Assembly: GCF_036013525.1 (NCBI RefSeq)
Contig: NZ_CP107853.1
Location: 1,240,001 to 1,304,000, forward strand
DNA from: Nonomuraea sp. NBC_00507
GTDB taxonomy: Bacteria > Actinomycetota > Actinomycetes > Streptosporangiales > Streptosporangiaceae
Direction: 5' to 3'
DNA length: 64,000 nucleotides
The translations under genes were made by a program, and so were the position numbers. Numbering within the stretch: position 1 is the first letter of the stretch; every line of letters starts with the position of its first letter. This document shows, piece after piece, positions 52,017 through 60,019 of this stretch. The notes below the pieces were generated by a model. It was given only the letters and a program-made list of their open reading frames with translations, searched no databases and was not told where the DNA came from.

Positions 52017-52212
52017 CTAACCGGCCTGGTCATTTCTCATTTCTATGATCTCCGCGCCGCCGATGGGGGAATATGGGAGGACACCACAGGGGCGCAGGTA
52101 CGGCCGCAGAAGCTCCCGCAATATCGGAAGCCTCGAAGGGCCGGTTTTGGCCCTCCGGCGCAGCGAGCCCTCCCACCGCTTTTGCAGCGCCGCCACGAGC
52201 TGCTGGCGCATC
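52017..52212 (-). pseudogene. Type B integrase C-terminal tail
   Basis: MRQQLVAALQKRWEGSLRRR and GPSRLPILRELLRPYLRPCG are the end of the type B integrase, as at 4140-4330. The catalytic Tyr and His are lost because a rifampin-phosphotransferase piece is fused at about 52213. TCATTTC TCATTTC repeats (52030-52043), 38 bases after the att core, are candidate arm sites. Confidence 0.75.
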
Positions 52213-52410
52213 GAGCGTGGTGGAGCGCTCGCTCCAGCGCGGCCTCGTGATGTCGATCTCGCCGACGCAGCGCATGCCGTACCGGTCGAGGTATGCCTTG
52301 ATGGCGTCGCCCGCTTCGGTCCCGCCCGCGAGCTTCGGCAACTCGTCCAGGAAGCCCTCGTCCTCGACGCCTTGCAGGAAGGCCACCACCTCCGGATGCG
52401 GGTGGACCTG
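52213..52410 (-). pseudogene. Rifampin phosphotransferase/PEP synthase fragment
   Basis: HPEVVAFLQGVEDEGFLDELPKLAGG, then TEAGDAIKAYLDRYGMRCVGEIDITRPRWSERSTTL, is a stretch from the linker/phosphohistidine part of rifampin phosphotransferases (YGMRCxGEIDITRxRW). Only about 65 of about 860 residues remain, so it confers nothing. Confidence 0.75.
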
Positions 52411-52684
52411 TCGTTATGCGGTGGCCGGTTTGATCGTCCAGATGCCGTCGGTGACGTGGAGTCCGAGTTTGATCAATCGGCGAAGGTTGAGAGGAGCGGC
52501 GCGGTGATGGAGCCAGGCGTCGTTCTAGCTCTTCGACCGTCTCGGGCTCTGGGTGCACCCTGTCGTGCTCGGCGTCGGGCGCGACGGCTGCAGCCGCCTC
52601 GCGCCAGGTAGTCCGTGTCGTCGGCGGTGAATCCGCCAGGTCGCCGCCGTCACGCGATGGTCTGGCAGGCCCCGTCGCCCCGGC
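52411..52684. other. Remnant region before the LacI gene
   Basis: NLRRLIKLGLHVTDGIWTIKPATA on the minus strand (52412-52495) reads like the end of a transposase but could not be assigned. No intact gene. Confidence 0.3.
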
Positions 52685-53629
52685 CTAGTTGATCCGGACG
52701 GTGAGGCGGCGTCTGGTGGGTGGTGCTGGCTCCCTGCGCTCGCCGAGGAGGGTCATGAGCTGGTCCATGGCCACCTCGCCGAGCTTTTCGCCGTCCACGT
52801 CGATCGAGGGGACGTCGCCCAGGCCGAGGCTTTCGACGATCATGCGCTCCGAGCTGACCACGACATCGCGGATTCCGCGGCTGAGCAGGGCGAACATGAG
52901 GCCGAGGCCGATCGAGGTCGCGTAGGGGACTACGGCGGTGGCGCGGGCGGCGACCACGGCCTCTGCCGTCTCGACTCCGGCGGCGAACGTCGAGGGGTAG
53001 GGGCCGAGCATGGTCAGCGTCACGCCGCTCGCCTCGGCCGCGGCGCGGATGGCTGCCTGGCGCTGACGATCCTGCCAGGAGCCCGCCGGGCCGCCGATGT
53101 AGACGATGCGTTCGTGACCCTTCTCGACGAAGCGGGTGACGAGCGCGCCGAATGCTGTGGCCGTGTCGGCGACTGCCGAGGTCATGCCCTCGATCTCACG
53201 GTCGATGAGGACGGTCGGCTTGAACGACGCGGCGGCGCGGACGATCTCGTCCGAACCTCGGGGCGCGGCAAGCAGGAAGCCGTCGACCTGGTGCGCGAGT
53301 TGCTCGACCGCAGCGAGCTGGGCCGCGTGCTCCAGAGAGTGCACCGCGATGGTCAGCTGCATGCCCGAGCCGGCCGCGCGCGCCTGAGCACCGCCGATGA
53401 TCGGGGTGAAGAAGGTGTTGTCGAGCGTGGGCACCACGACAGCGACCACCCCAGTCCTCCCGCGGGCCAGCTGGGTGGCTGCCCGGTTGGGGACGAATCC
53501 GAGCTGCTCGGCGGCTGCGCGGACGCGGGCCACCGTTCCCGGGGCGGCCAGGTCCGGCCGGCCCAGGGCGCGGGAGGCCGTCGCCTTGGAAACCCCGGCC
53601 AGCGCGGCGACGTCCGCGAGTGTCGGCAC
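52685..53629 (-). CDS. LacI-family transcriptional regulator
   Basis: 314 residues from GTG 53629, with GGAGGAG seven bases before. HTH: TLADVAALAGVSKATASRALGRPD (residues 3-26). Sugar-binding-like core: VVAVVVPTLDNTFFTPIIGGAQARA, DGFLLAAPRGSDEIVRAA, RIVYIGGPAGSWQDRQRQAAIRAA, and a C-terminal DVVVSSERMIVESLGLGDVPSIDVDGEKLGE. It is divergent from the ABC operon and two operator-like palindromes lie between them. It probably binds the imported nucleoside-like compound. Confidence 0.92.
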   Translation of the reverse strand: MPTLADVAALAGVSKATASRALGRPDLAAPGTVARVRAAAEQLGFVPNRAATQLARGRTGVVAVVVPTLDNTFFTPIIGGAQARAAGSGMQLTIAVHSLEHAAQLAAVEQLAHQVDGFLLAAPRGSDEIVRAAASFKPTVLIDREIEGMTSAVADTATAFGALVTRFVEKGHERIVYIGGPAGSWQDRQRQAAIRAAAEASGVTLTMLGPYPSTFAAGVETAEAVVAARATAVVPYATSIGLGLMFALLSRGIRDVVVSSERMIVESLGLGDVPSIDVDGEKLGEVAMDQLMTLLGERREPAPPTRRRLTVRIN

Positions 53630-53697
53630 TGATGCTCCTCCTTGAGTCGTTACACGGAATTCACACGCGGGTTTGTGCGAGAGGCCGCTCATAATCT

Positions 53698-54588
53698 ATG
53701 GTCGGGCTCCTGGAACCGGTTCCACAACCGGTTCCAGGCAAGCGTACGCCACGGAGAAAGGATGCCGACATCTCCCCCAAATCGGCCCTTCTACTGGTGC
53801 CCGGTCTCCTCCTTCTCGTCGCGGGTTTTCTCATTCCCTCCGCCGCGATGCTCTTCGCGCCGCCGGACGTGCCGACCAGCGAGATCTTCGCGCGCCTGGG
53901 CGAGATGCTCACGGATCCCTACGACCTGGAGGTGATCGGGCGCACGGTCGGGCTGGCTCTGGCTGTCACGATCATCTGCGTCGTCCTCGGCTTTCCCATC
54001 GCCTACTGGCTCGCCCGCTCGCCGTCACGCTGGAGCGGAGTCTTCCTGGCAGTGGCGATCTTCCCATTGATGCTGAGCAACGTGGTGCGGACGTTCGGCT
54101 GGCTGGTGATTCTCGGCTCCAAGGGGGCGCTCGGCCAACTGCTCGTCCAGCTCGGCGTCGTCGACGTGGCGCCGCAGCTGCTCTACACCAAGCTGGCGAT
54201 CATCCTCGGCCTCACCCAGCTCTTCCTGCCGCTGGCGATCATCTCCTGCTACTCGGCCGTCGCCCAGGTCGATCCCGGCCTGGACGACGCTTCGCGCGGG
54301 CTCGGCGCGAACAGGATCCGCACGATGTGGAACGTCGTCATCCCGCTGACCATGCCGGGCATCGTGGTGGCCGCCACCCTGGTCTTCGCGGGGTCCGTCA
54401 CCGCCTACACCACGCCATATCTGCTCGGCGGGTCCAGCCAGCGGATGCTCTCCACGCAGCTCTTCAACTACGCGAGCACCACGGTCGACTGGGCCTCCGC
54501 CTCGGCGACGGCGCTCATCATGACGGTCCTGGTCTTCCTGGTCTCCGGGGTGTCCTCGCTGATCGGGCGGAAGGGGGCCACCTCATGA
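53698..54588 (+). CDS. ABC transporter permease (spermidine/putrescine-type), first
   Basis: 296 residues in the longest frame. Six or so membrane segments; the EAA loop is DASRGLGANRIRTMWNVVIPLTMPG. The frame opens at ATG 53698 inside the operator region, which is an unlikely start. A ribosome site GGAGAAAGG is followed by ATG 53762, but that ATG is in another frame; one extra C in the run 53774-53778 would join it (MPTSPPKSALLLVPG). So either the gene is frameshifted here, the run is a sequencing error, or GTG 53797 is used. Confidence 0.85.
   Translation: MVGLLEPVPQPVPGKRTPRRKDADISPKSALLLVPGLLLLVAGFLIPSAAMLFAPPDVPTSEIFARLGEMLTDPYDLEVIGRTVGLALAVTIICVVLGFPIAYWLARSPSRWSGVFLAVAIFPLMLSNVVRTFGWLVILGSKGALGQLLVQLGVVDVAPQLLYTKLAIILGLTQLFLPLAIISCYSAVAQVDPGLDDASRGLGANRIRTMWNVVIPLTMPGIVVAATLVFAGSVTAYTTPYLLGGSSQRMLSTQLFNYASTTVDWASASATALIMTVLVFLVSGVSSLIGRKGATS
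53711..53736. promoter_or_regulatory. Tandem LacI-type operators
   Basis: TGGAACCGGTTCCA (53711-53724) is a perfect 14-bp palindrome with the central CG typical of LacI operators. ACAACCGGTTCCAGG overlaps a second half-site to 53736. A possible -10 box TAATCT lies at 53692-53697, so the operators cover the transcription start region of the ABC operon. Confidence 0.82.
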
Positions 54589-55376
54589 AGCGGCCGATCA
54601 CAGCGGCGCTCGCGGTCATCGGCTACGTCATCATGATCGTGCCGATCATCTTCGTGGTCGCCACCGCCTTCACGGCGGGAAGCACCCTGAGGTTCCCGCC
54701 CGACGGGATCTCGCTGCGCTGGTTCGACGAGGCGCTCGGCTACGAGCCGTTCATCGAGGCCGCGGTCTCCAGCCTGGAGCTCGCCGTACTCGCCACCGCA
54801 CTCGCGCTGCTGGTCGGCGTGCCTGCCACGCTCGCCGTACACCGTGGAAAACTCCCCGGCAAGGGCCTGGTCGAGGGGTTGTTCCTGTCGCCGCTCATCG
54901 TCCCTGAGCTGGTCGTCGGCCTCGCGCTGTTCCAGCAGCTGATGATCGGCATGGACCTGGACAACTTCAGCACCCTGCTGGTCGGGCACACGGCGCTGAT
55001 GCTGCCCTATGCGGTGCGCGTGACCGGCGCCTCACTCGCGCTGGCCGACCCCGCGCTGGAGGAGGCCGCCCGGGGTCTCGGCGCCTCGCCGCTGCGCGCG
55101 TTCGTCAACGTGACGTTGCCCGTCCTGCGCCCGGGAATCTTCTCTGCCGGGCTGCTGAGCGTGGTCACATCCTTCAACAACGTGCCGCTGTCGCTCCTGC
55201 TGCAGGGGCGCGACTTCCGGACGCTGCCGGTGACGATGCTCGACTACGTGCAGCAGTCCTACGACCCGATGGTCGCCGCCGCTTCCACCCTCATCCTGGC
55301 CGCCACCGTGGTGATCGCGGTGATCGCCGAGCGCACGGTCGGATTCGCCAAGATCTTCGGAGGGATCAATCAATGA
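54585..55376 (+). CDS. ABC transporter permease (PotC-like), second
   Basis: 263 residues. ATG 54585 overlaps the previous stop by four bases. Membrane segments at both ends and EAA loop EEAARGLGASPLRAFVNVTLPVLRPG. It forms the heterodimeric channel with the first permease. Ends overlapping the ATPase start by four bases. Confidence 0.93.
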   Translation: MKRPITAALAVIGYVIMIVPIIFVVATAFTAGSTLRFPPDGISLRWFDEALGYEPFIEAAVSSLELAVLATALALLVGVPATLAVHRGKLPGKGLVEGLFLSPLIVPELVVGLALFQQLMIGMDLDNFSTLLVGHTALMLPYAVRVTGASLALADPALEEAARGLGASPLRAFVNVTLPVLRPGIFSAGLLSVVTSFNNVPLSLLLQGRDFRTLPVTMLDYVQQSYDPMVAAASTLILAATVVIAVIAERTVGFAKIFGGINQ

Positions 55377-56362
55377 CCGCCGCCGCCGAGTTGATCGGAG
55401 TCACCCAGAGGTTCGGCTCCTTCACCGCCGTCGATGAGATCGACCTCACCGTGCCATCAGGGAAGCTGACGACGCTGCTGGGCCCGAGCGGCTGTGGCAA
55501 GACCACCACGCTCAGGATGATCGCGGGCTACTCGGCACCGACGTCGGGGACGATCCGCATCGACGGGATCGACAGCACGCGCACGCCGCCGGAGAAGCGG
55601 AATCTGGGGATGGTCTTCCAGTCGTACGCGCTGTTCCCGCACATGACGGTGGCCGACAACGTCGGTTACGGGCTCAAGCTGCGCAAGGTGCCATCCGCGG
55701 AAAGACGGTCGCGCGTCATGGAGACGCTCGAGCTCGTTGGGCTCGCGCACCTGGCCGGCCGCAAGCCGAAAAAGCTCTCCGGCGGGCAGCAGCAGCGCGT
55801 GGCGCTGGCCAGGGCGATCGCGATCAGGCCCAGACTCCTGCTGCTCGACGAGCCGCTGTCCAACCTCGACGCCCGCCTGCGCGTCCAGATGCGGGCCGAG
55901 ATCAGGCGCATCCAGGCGGAGACCAAGCTGACCGTCATCCTCGTCACCCATGACCAGGACGAGGCGCTGGAGATGTCCGACGAGATGGTCATCATGAACG
56001 AGGGCAGGATCGTGCAGCAGGGCTCTCCTCAGCAGGTCTTCCCCCGTCCGGCTGACCGCTTCGTCGCCGAGTTCCTTGGGTACGAGAACTTCCTCACTGC
56101 GGCCGACGGCACCCCTCTGACCATCCGGCCCGAGCATCTGCGCATCGCCGAGAAAGGTCACGAGAAAGGTCACGGCCTTGACGCAACAGTGGTCGACGTG
56201 GCCTTCCGCGGCGTCGACTTGCTGGTCTCGCTCGACGTGGTCGACCCGTCGGGCGCGACCGTCAGGCTGCTAGCCGACGTACGCAGCGGCGCGACCCCCA
56301 CACCCGGATCGAGCGTCACGGTGATCGCGCCAGACGACCATCTGGTCTCACTCCCCCGCTGA
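55373..56362 (+). CDS. ABC transporter ATPase
   Basis: 329 residues. Walker A GPSGCGKTT (about 37-45), Q loop VFQSYALFPH, signature LSGGQQQR, Walker B LLLLDEPLSNLD, H loop LVTHDQDEALE, and a TOBE domain at the end (LTIRPEHLRIAEKGHEKG to VIAPDDHLVSL). Type: CysA/PotA. It powers the importer. Confidence 0.95.
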   Translation: MTAAAELIGVTQRFGSFTAVDEIDLTVPSGKLTTLLGPSGCGKTTTLRMIAGYSAPTSGTIRIDGIDSTRTPPEKRNLGMVFQSYALFPHMTVADNVGYGLKLRKVPSAERRSRVMETLELVGLAHLAGRKPKKLSGGQQQRVALARAIAIRPRLLLLDEPLSNLDARLRVQMRAEIRRIQAETKLTVILVTHDQDEALEMSDEMVIMNEGRIVQQGSPQQVFPRPADRFVAEFLGYENFLTAADGTPLTIRPEHLRIAEKGHEKGHGLDATVVDVAFRGVDLLVSLDVVDPSGATVRLLADVRSGATPTPGSSVTVIAPDDHLVSLPR

Positions 56363-56396
56363 AACCCGCTGAAAACCCACTGAAAGGAACGAGCCC

Positions 56397-57449
56397 ATGC
56401 CCACGCGCCGTGCCGTACTGGCCGCTGCTCTGACAGTGCTCGCCGCAGCCGGATGTTCCGGCTCCGGCTCCGGTGAGAAGCAGGCCGACCAGGACACCAT
56501 CGTCGTCAGCACCTTCCCCTTCGGTGTGAAGGAGTTCGAACAGGCGGTCGTCGCTCCGTTCACCAAGCAGACGGGAATCAAGGTCGAGCTGGACACCGGG
56601 TCCAACTCCGACCGGCTGTCGAAGCTGAAGCTCGCCAAGGGTGAGCCGGAGGCGGACGTGGTGCTGATCTCCGACTACTTCGCCGCACTCGGGCAGAAGG
56701 ACGGCCTCTTCCAGAAGGTCGACGTGCCCAACATCAAGGAGCTCGCGCCGTTCGCGACCGAGGGCGCCTATGAGGGACCGGCCTACACGCACCAGCTCAA
56801 CGGGATCATCTACAACACCGGCAAGCTCAGCCAGAAGCAGGCCGCCGACTGGGAGCTGTTCGCGAACGCGGCGAACAAGGGAAAAGTCGCGCTCCCTGAT
56901 ATTTCGGTGACCGCCGGGCAACTCATGATCTCGAGCGTGGGTGAGTCGTACGGCAAGGGCCCCTACGACATCGACACCTCGTTGAAAACCCTGGCCGGCT
57001 GGGCGCCGAACGTCCTGCAGTTCTACACCTCCTCGACCGAGGTCACGAATCTGCTGACCCAAGGCGAGATCGTCGCTGCCGACGCGCTGAGCGGCTTCGC
57101 CACCAAGCTCGTCACCTCGGGCGAGCCGATCGCCTGGACGGCTCCCGCCAAGGGTCGCTACATGGCCACCAACCGGGCGATGATCCCCAAGGGCGCGCGC
57201 AACCAGCAGGGAGCGGCGAAGTTCATCGACTACATGCTGTCGGCCGAGGCGCAGAGCGCCATGGCGAAGGCTGTCGGCGACCTGCCCACGAACTCGAAGG
57301 CCGAGATCCCGGCCGACATCGCCAAGGTGACGGGCGAGGCGGCGAAGGACCCCGTGGCCGCCGGGTTCAAGACTCTCGACCCCGCCCAGCTCGTCGACAC
57401 CCGCGCCACCTGGGTCGACCGCTTCACCCGCGAGGTGGCCGGCAAGTGA
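56397..57449 (+). CDS. Substrate-binding lipoprotein of the importer
   Basis: 350 residues. Signal peptide with lipobox LAAAGC (Cys about 20) and a Ser/Gly linker. Domain similar to spermidine/thiamine/iron-type binding proteins: IVVSTFPFGVKEFEQAVVAPFTKQTGIKVELDTGSNSDRLSKL and ADVVLISDYFAA. YMATNRAMIPKGARNQQGAAKFIDYML is near the end. Ligand unknown; the neighbouring deaminase suggests a purine nucleoside or similar. Confidence 0.92.
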   Translation: MPTRRAVLAAALTVLAAAGCSGSGSGEKQADQDTIVVSTFPFGVKEFEQAVVAPFTKQTGIKVELDTGSNSDRLSKLKLAKGEPEADVVLISDYFAALGQKDGLFQKVDVPNIKELAPFATEGAYEGPAYTHQLNGIIYNTGKLSQKQAADWELFANAANKGKVALPDISVTAGQLMISSVGESYGKGPYDIDTSLKTLAGWAPNVLQFYTSSTEVTNLLTQGEIVAADALSGFATKLVTSGEPIAWTAPAKGRYMATNRAMIPKGARNQQGAAKFIDYMLSAEAQSAMAKAVGDLPTNSKAEIPADIAKVTGEAAKDPVAAGFKTLDPAQLVDTRATWVDRFTREVAGK

Positions 57450-58519
57450 ACCTCGACCTGATGCCCAAGGTCGATCTGCACTGCCACCTCATCGGCACCG
57501 TGCGCGCCTCGACCTTCGCCGAGCTGGCCAGGCGGGAGGGGCTCGATCTGCCCGACAGGCCCGAGCGGATCTACGCGGATGTGAACTCGCTTCCGCCGGA
57601 CCCGGCTCTCTACCTGAACACCCGGATCCCGGTTCCGCAGGGCAGGAGCGCGGACGAGCCCGAGACCTCCTACTCGCTGTTCCAGGTGTCCTCGTGGGTT
57701 GTCCAGGTCCTGGGCGACCCTGACGATCTCACCCGAATCACCTATGAGGCCTTCGAGGACGCCCACCGAACCAGCGCGACCAGGCATCTCGAGCTCTCCT
57801 TCGACGCGCTGACGGAACGTCAGGAGAAGTTCGGCTACGCCACGGTGATCGAGGCGTACGCCGAGGGCATCAGGATGGCAGAACGCGACTTCGGCATGTC
57901 GGGCAGGCTCATCGCGGCCATCGACCGGAGCAAGTCGGGCGAGGAGGCGCTCTCCTGGATACGCACGGTTGTGGACAACGCGCACGACTACGTGGCGGGG
58001 ATCGGGCTGGACAACCTGGAAACCGCCGGGCCGCCCGAGCGGTTCGAGGCCGCCTTCCGGCTCGCCGGTGAGGCCGGGCTCCGCCGCACTGCTCACTCCT
58101 CCGAGCACGCGCCCGTAGCCGCCAACACGATCACCTGCCTCGACGTACTCGGGTGCGACCGGATCGACCACGGCTACTTCGTACTCGAGGACGACGAGGC
58201 CGTCGCCAGGGTCAGGGACGAGCAGGTCCCGTTCACCGTCATCTCGACCACCTCGCGGCGCTCGTGGCGGCCGTGGCGGCGGGCGTCGATCGCGGCGATG
58301 CTCGAGGCCGGTCTCAACGTCATTCCCGCTTCCGACGACCCTGGGATGTTCCCGACGTCGCTGGCGAACGAGTATCGGATCCTCTCCGATCAGCTCGCTG
58401 TACAAGATGAGCGATTGCGTGCGATGGCGCTGGCCGGGGTGGAGGCGTGTTGGCTGCCCAAGCCTGAGAAGGACGCGCTGCGCAAGCGCTTTGAGCGCGA
58501 GCTCGCGAACATGGACTGA
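57446..58519 (+). CDS. Adenosine deaminase-family enzyme
   Basis: 357 residues. GTG 57446 overlaps the previous stop. Zinc ligands: KVDLHCHLIGTVRASTFAEL (His-x-His, about 10-12), TAHSSEHAP (about 220, His and catalytic Glu region), CDRIDHGYF and PASDDPGMF (Asp-Asp, about 297). These match adenosine/adenine deaminases. It should deaminate the imported purine derivative. Placement as last gene of the LacI-controlled operon supports catabolism of the imported compound. Confidence 0.88.
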   Translation: MNLDLMPKVDLHCHLIGTVRASTFAELARREGLDLPDRPERIYADVNSLPPDPALYLNTRIPVPQGRSADEPETSYSLFQVSSWVVQVLGDPDDLTRITYEAFEDAHRTSATRHLELSFDALTERQEKFGYATVIEAYAEGIRMAERDFGMSGRLIAAIDRSKSGEEALSWIRTVVDNAHDYVAGIGLDNLETAGPPERFEAAFRLAGEAGLRRTAHSSEHAPVAANTITCLDVLGCDRIDHGYFVLEDDEAVARVRDEQVPFTVISTTSRRSWRPWRRASIAAMLEAGLNVIPASDDPGMFPTSLANEYRILSDQLAVQDERLRAMALAGVEACWLPKPEKDALRKRFERELANMD

Positions 58520-58807
58520 TCGGCATGCCGCGTTGGCCGACGATGGCAAGGCGAGGCGGGTGCACGGCTCGGCCCCGTCATGGCTCCTCGGACCTGATCG
58601 ATGCGCCGCGGAAGCTCCAGCTCCTGCCCGGTCGGCGTCGTACTCGCTTCCGGGCGGAGTGAGACCGGGCCGGGCTGATGCGGGCTCAGCAAGCCCTTGC
58701 TGTACAGCAGCCCGGCACAGCAGCGCCCACGTGCAACACACGCGTCGAAAGCGTCCATCTGCCACTTGACCAGGAGGAAGACCTCTCTGCGTTGTGACTG
58801 GCTCCTG
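58520..58807. other. Arm region before att copy 8
   Basis: No gene is supported. Bases 58690-58843 are about 90% identical to 44092-44246. Confidence 0.5.
58699..58724. repeat. Class II arm repeats, copy 4
   Basis: CTGTACAGCAG-CCCG-GCACAGCAGC. The second unit has diverged slightly. Ends 84 bases before the att core. Confidence 0.75.
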
Positions 58808-58852
58808 TTTGCATGCAGGAAATCAGGAGTTCGAATCTCCTGGGCTCCACCG
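58808..58852 (+). repeat. tRNA-Ala 3' fragment, attachment-site copy 8 (diverged)
   Basis: TTTGCATGCAGGAAATCAGG and CTCCTGGGCTCCACC differ from the tRNA at three positions. It is the most divergent copy, so the oldest junction or one derived from another strain's tRNA. Confidence 0.88.
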
Positions 58853-58858
58853 CACGTC

Positions 58859-58893
58859 AAAGGCCACTCCCCGCGATCGGGAAGTGGCCTTTT
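58859..58893. terminator. Hairpin after att copy 8
   Basis: AAGGCCACT/AGTGGCCTT with inner CCC/GGG and a final T-run, nearly the same as at 19354-19388. It can also end the converging methyltransferase transcript. Confidence 0.65.
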
Positions 58894-58919
58894 AGATCTT
58901 GTGCAGCTGCAAAGCGCAG

Positions 58920-59708
58920 CTACGGCGTCGACCGTTCTCCATACTCTGCGGGGCGCCGTTCGAGTGTGAGCAGCGGCTCAGAAAACACAGGCGCTGGTGC
59001 GCCGGGATCTGCGGCAACAGCCTGCTCCAGGCGGCGGAAGCCGGTCTCCAACTCGTCGGGACTGAGGTGAGCGAAGAACGAAAGGGTGCGCAGGCGCAGC
59101 CGTTCGAGCATGTCACCGCAGGTGCCGGCGGACGGCTCGGTAACGGTGCCGAAGCTGGCAACGCGCCAGCCGTCCGACGTGAACATCGCGATGACCTCGT
59201 GCAGCGGCTGAAACAGCGAGGCGTCCACCTCAAAGCCGCGGGGGAAGTGCTCCAGCCACCACGGCCTGGGATGGTGGTCGCGGAAATTCGCGCGCAGGAG
59301 CAGCCGTCCGCCGGGCCTGAGCACCCTGGCCAGCTCGCGGGCTGCCCGCGGCTTGTCCTGGACGTGGTGCCAGGACAAGAACATGAGAGCGTAGTCGGCA
59401 CTGCCGGACGGCACCGGCATGTCCTCGGCGGAGCCTGCCAGATAGCGCACCCCGGGATGCAGGGACTGCGCCTGCGCCGTCTCGCGCATGCGGACCGACG
59501 GCTCGACGCCGGTGACGGGCCCGAACGCTCGCGCCAGCGCGGGGGTGAGCCTGCCGGTGCCTGAGCCCACGTCCAGCCCCGCCAGCGGACGCCGCTCGGG
59601 CAGCACCGCTTCGAAGGCACTGATCCAAACCTGTAGCTGCTGCTCGGTAAGCGCACGGCCACGCGCGTAGTCCTGGTACTGCTCCGTGTCGTAGTCGATC
59701 CGCCTCAT
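58920..59708 (-). CDS. SAM-dependent methyltransferase
   Basis: 262 residues from ATG 59708. Motif I LAGLDVGSGTGRLTPALA (about 42-59), acidic loop in VTGVEPSVRM, motif II SADYALMFLSWHHV, then LARVLRPGGRLLLRANFRDH. It is a class I methyltransferase of the Methyltransf_11 group; the substrate is unknown. The C-terminal half (EVIAMFTSDGWRVAS) is of normal length. Confidence 0.88.
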   Translation of the reverse strand: MRRIDYDTEQYQDYARGRALTEQQLQVWISAFEAVLPERRPLAGLDVGSGTGRLTPALARAFGPVTGVEPSVRMRETAQAQSLHPGVRYLAGSAEDMPVPSGSADYALMFLSWHHVQDKPRAARELARVLRPGGRLLLRANFRDHHPRPWWLEHFPRGFEVDASLFQPLHEVIAMFTSDGWRVASFGTVTEPSAGTCGDMLERLRLRTLSFFAHLSPDELETGFRRLEQAVAADPGAPAPVFSEPLLTLERRPAEYGERSTP

Positions 59709-60019
59709 CGCAGCTCCCGCGTCCAATCGGGCTACGCCAAACCGTCGGCCCGATATATCGAGTGGATACATCGGCACGATATGCAGTGTCGCGTTCTGCC
59801 GCAAGCCATCCCCCTGCCTCGCACCCCACCTCCCCGAGCCGCAGTCGAACGCAAGACGGCGCCATCGCTGAGGAGCGGACCGGCTCGAAGCTGGTCGGTG
59901 GGCCTGCTGTCGGTCAACGCCTGGTCGGCCGCCTCCGGACCGGATCTGTTCGTAGGAGAAACCCGTGCGTTCCGCGTGGCGACCACTACACAGGGTGACT
60001 GCGATGAATACTGAACGGC
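59709..60019. other. Divergent intergenic region
   Basis: No gene supported. It holds the promoters of the methyltransferase and the flavin reductase. Confidence 0.4.
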
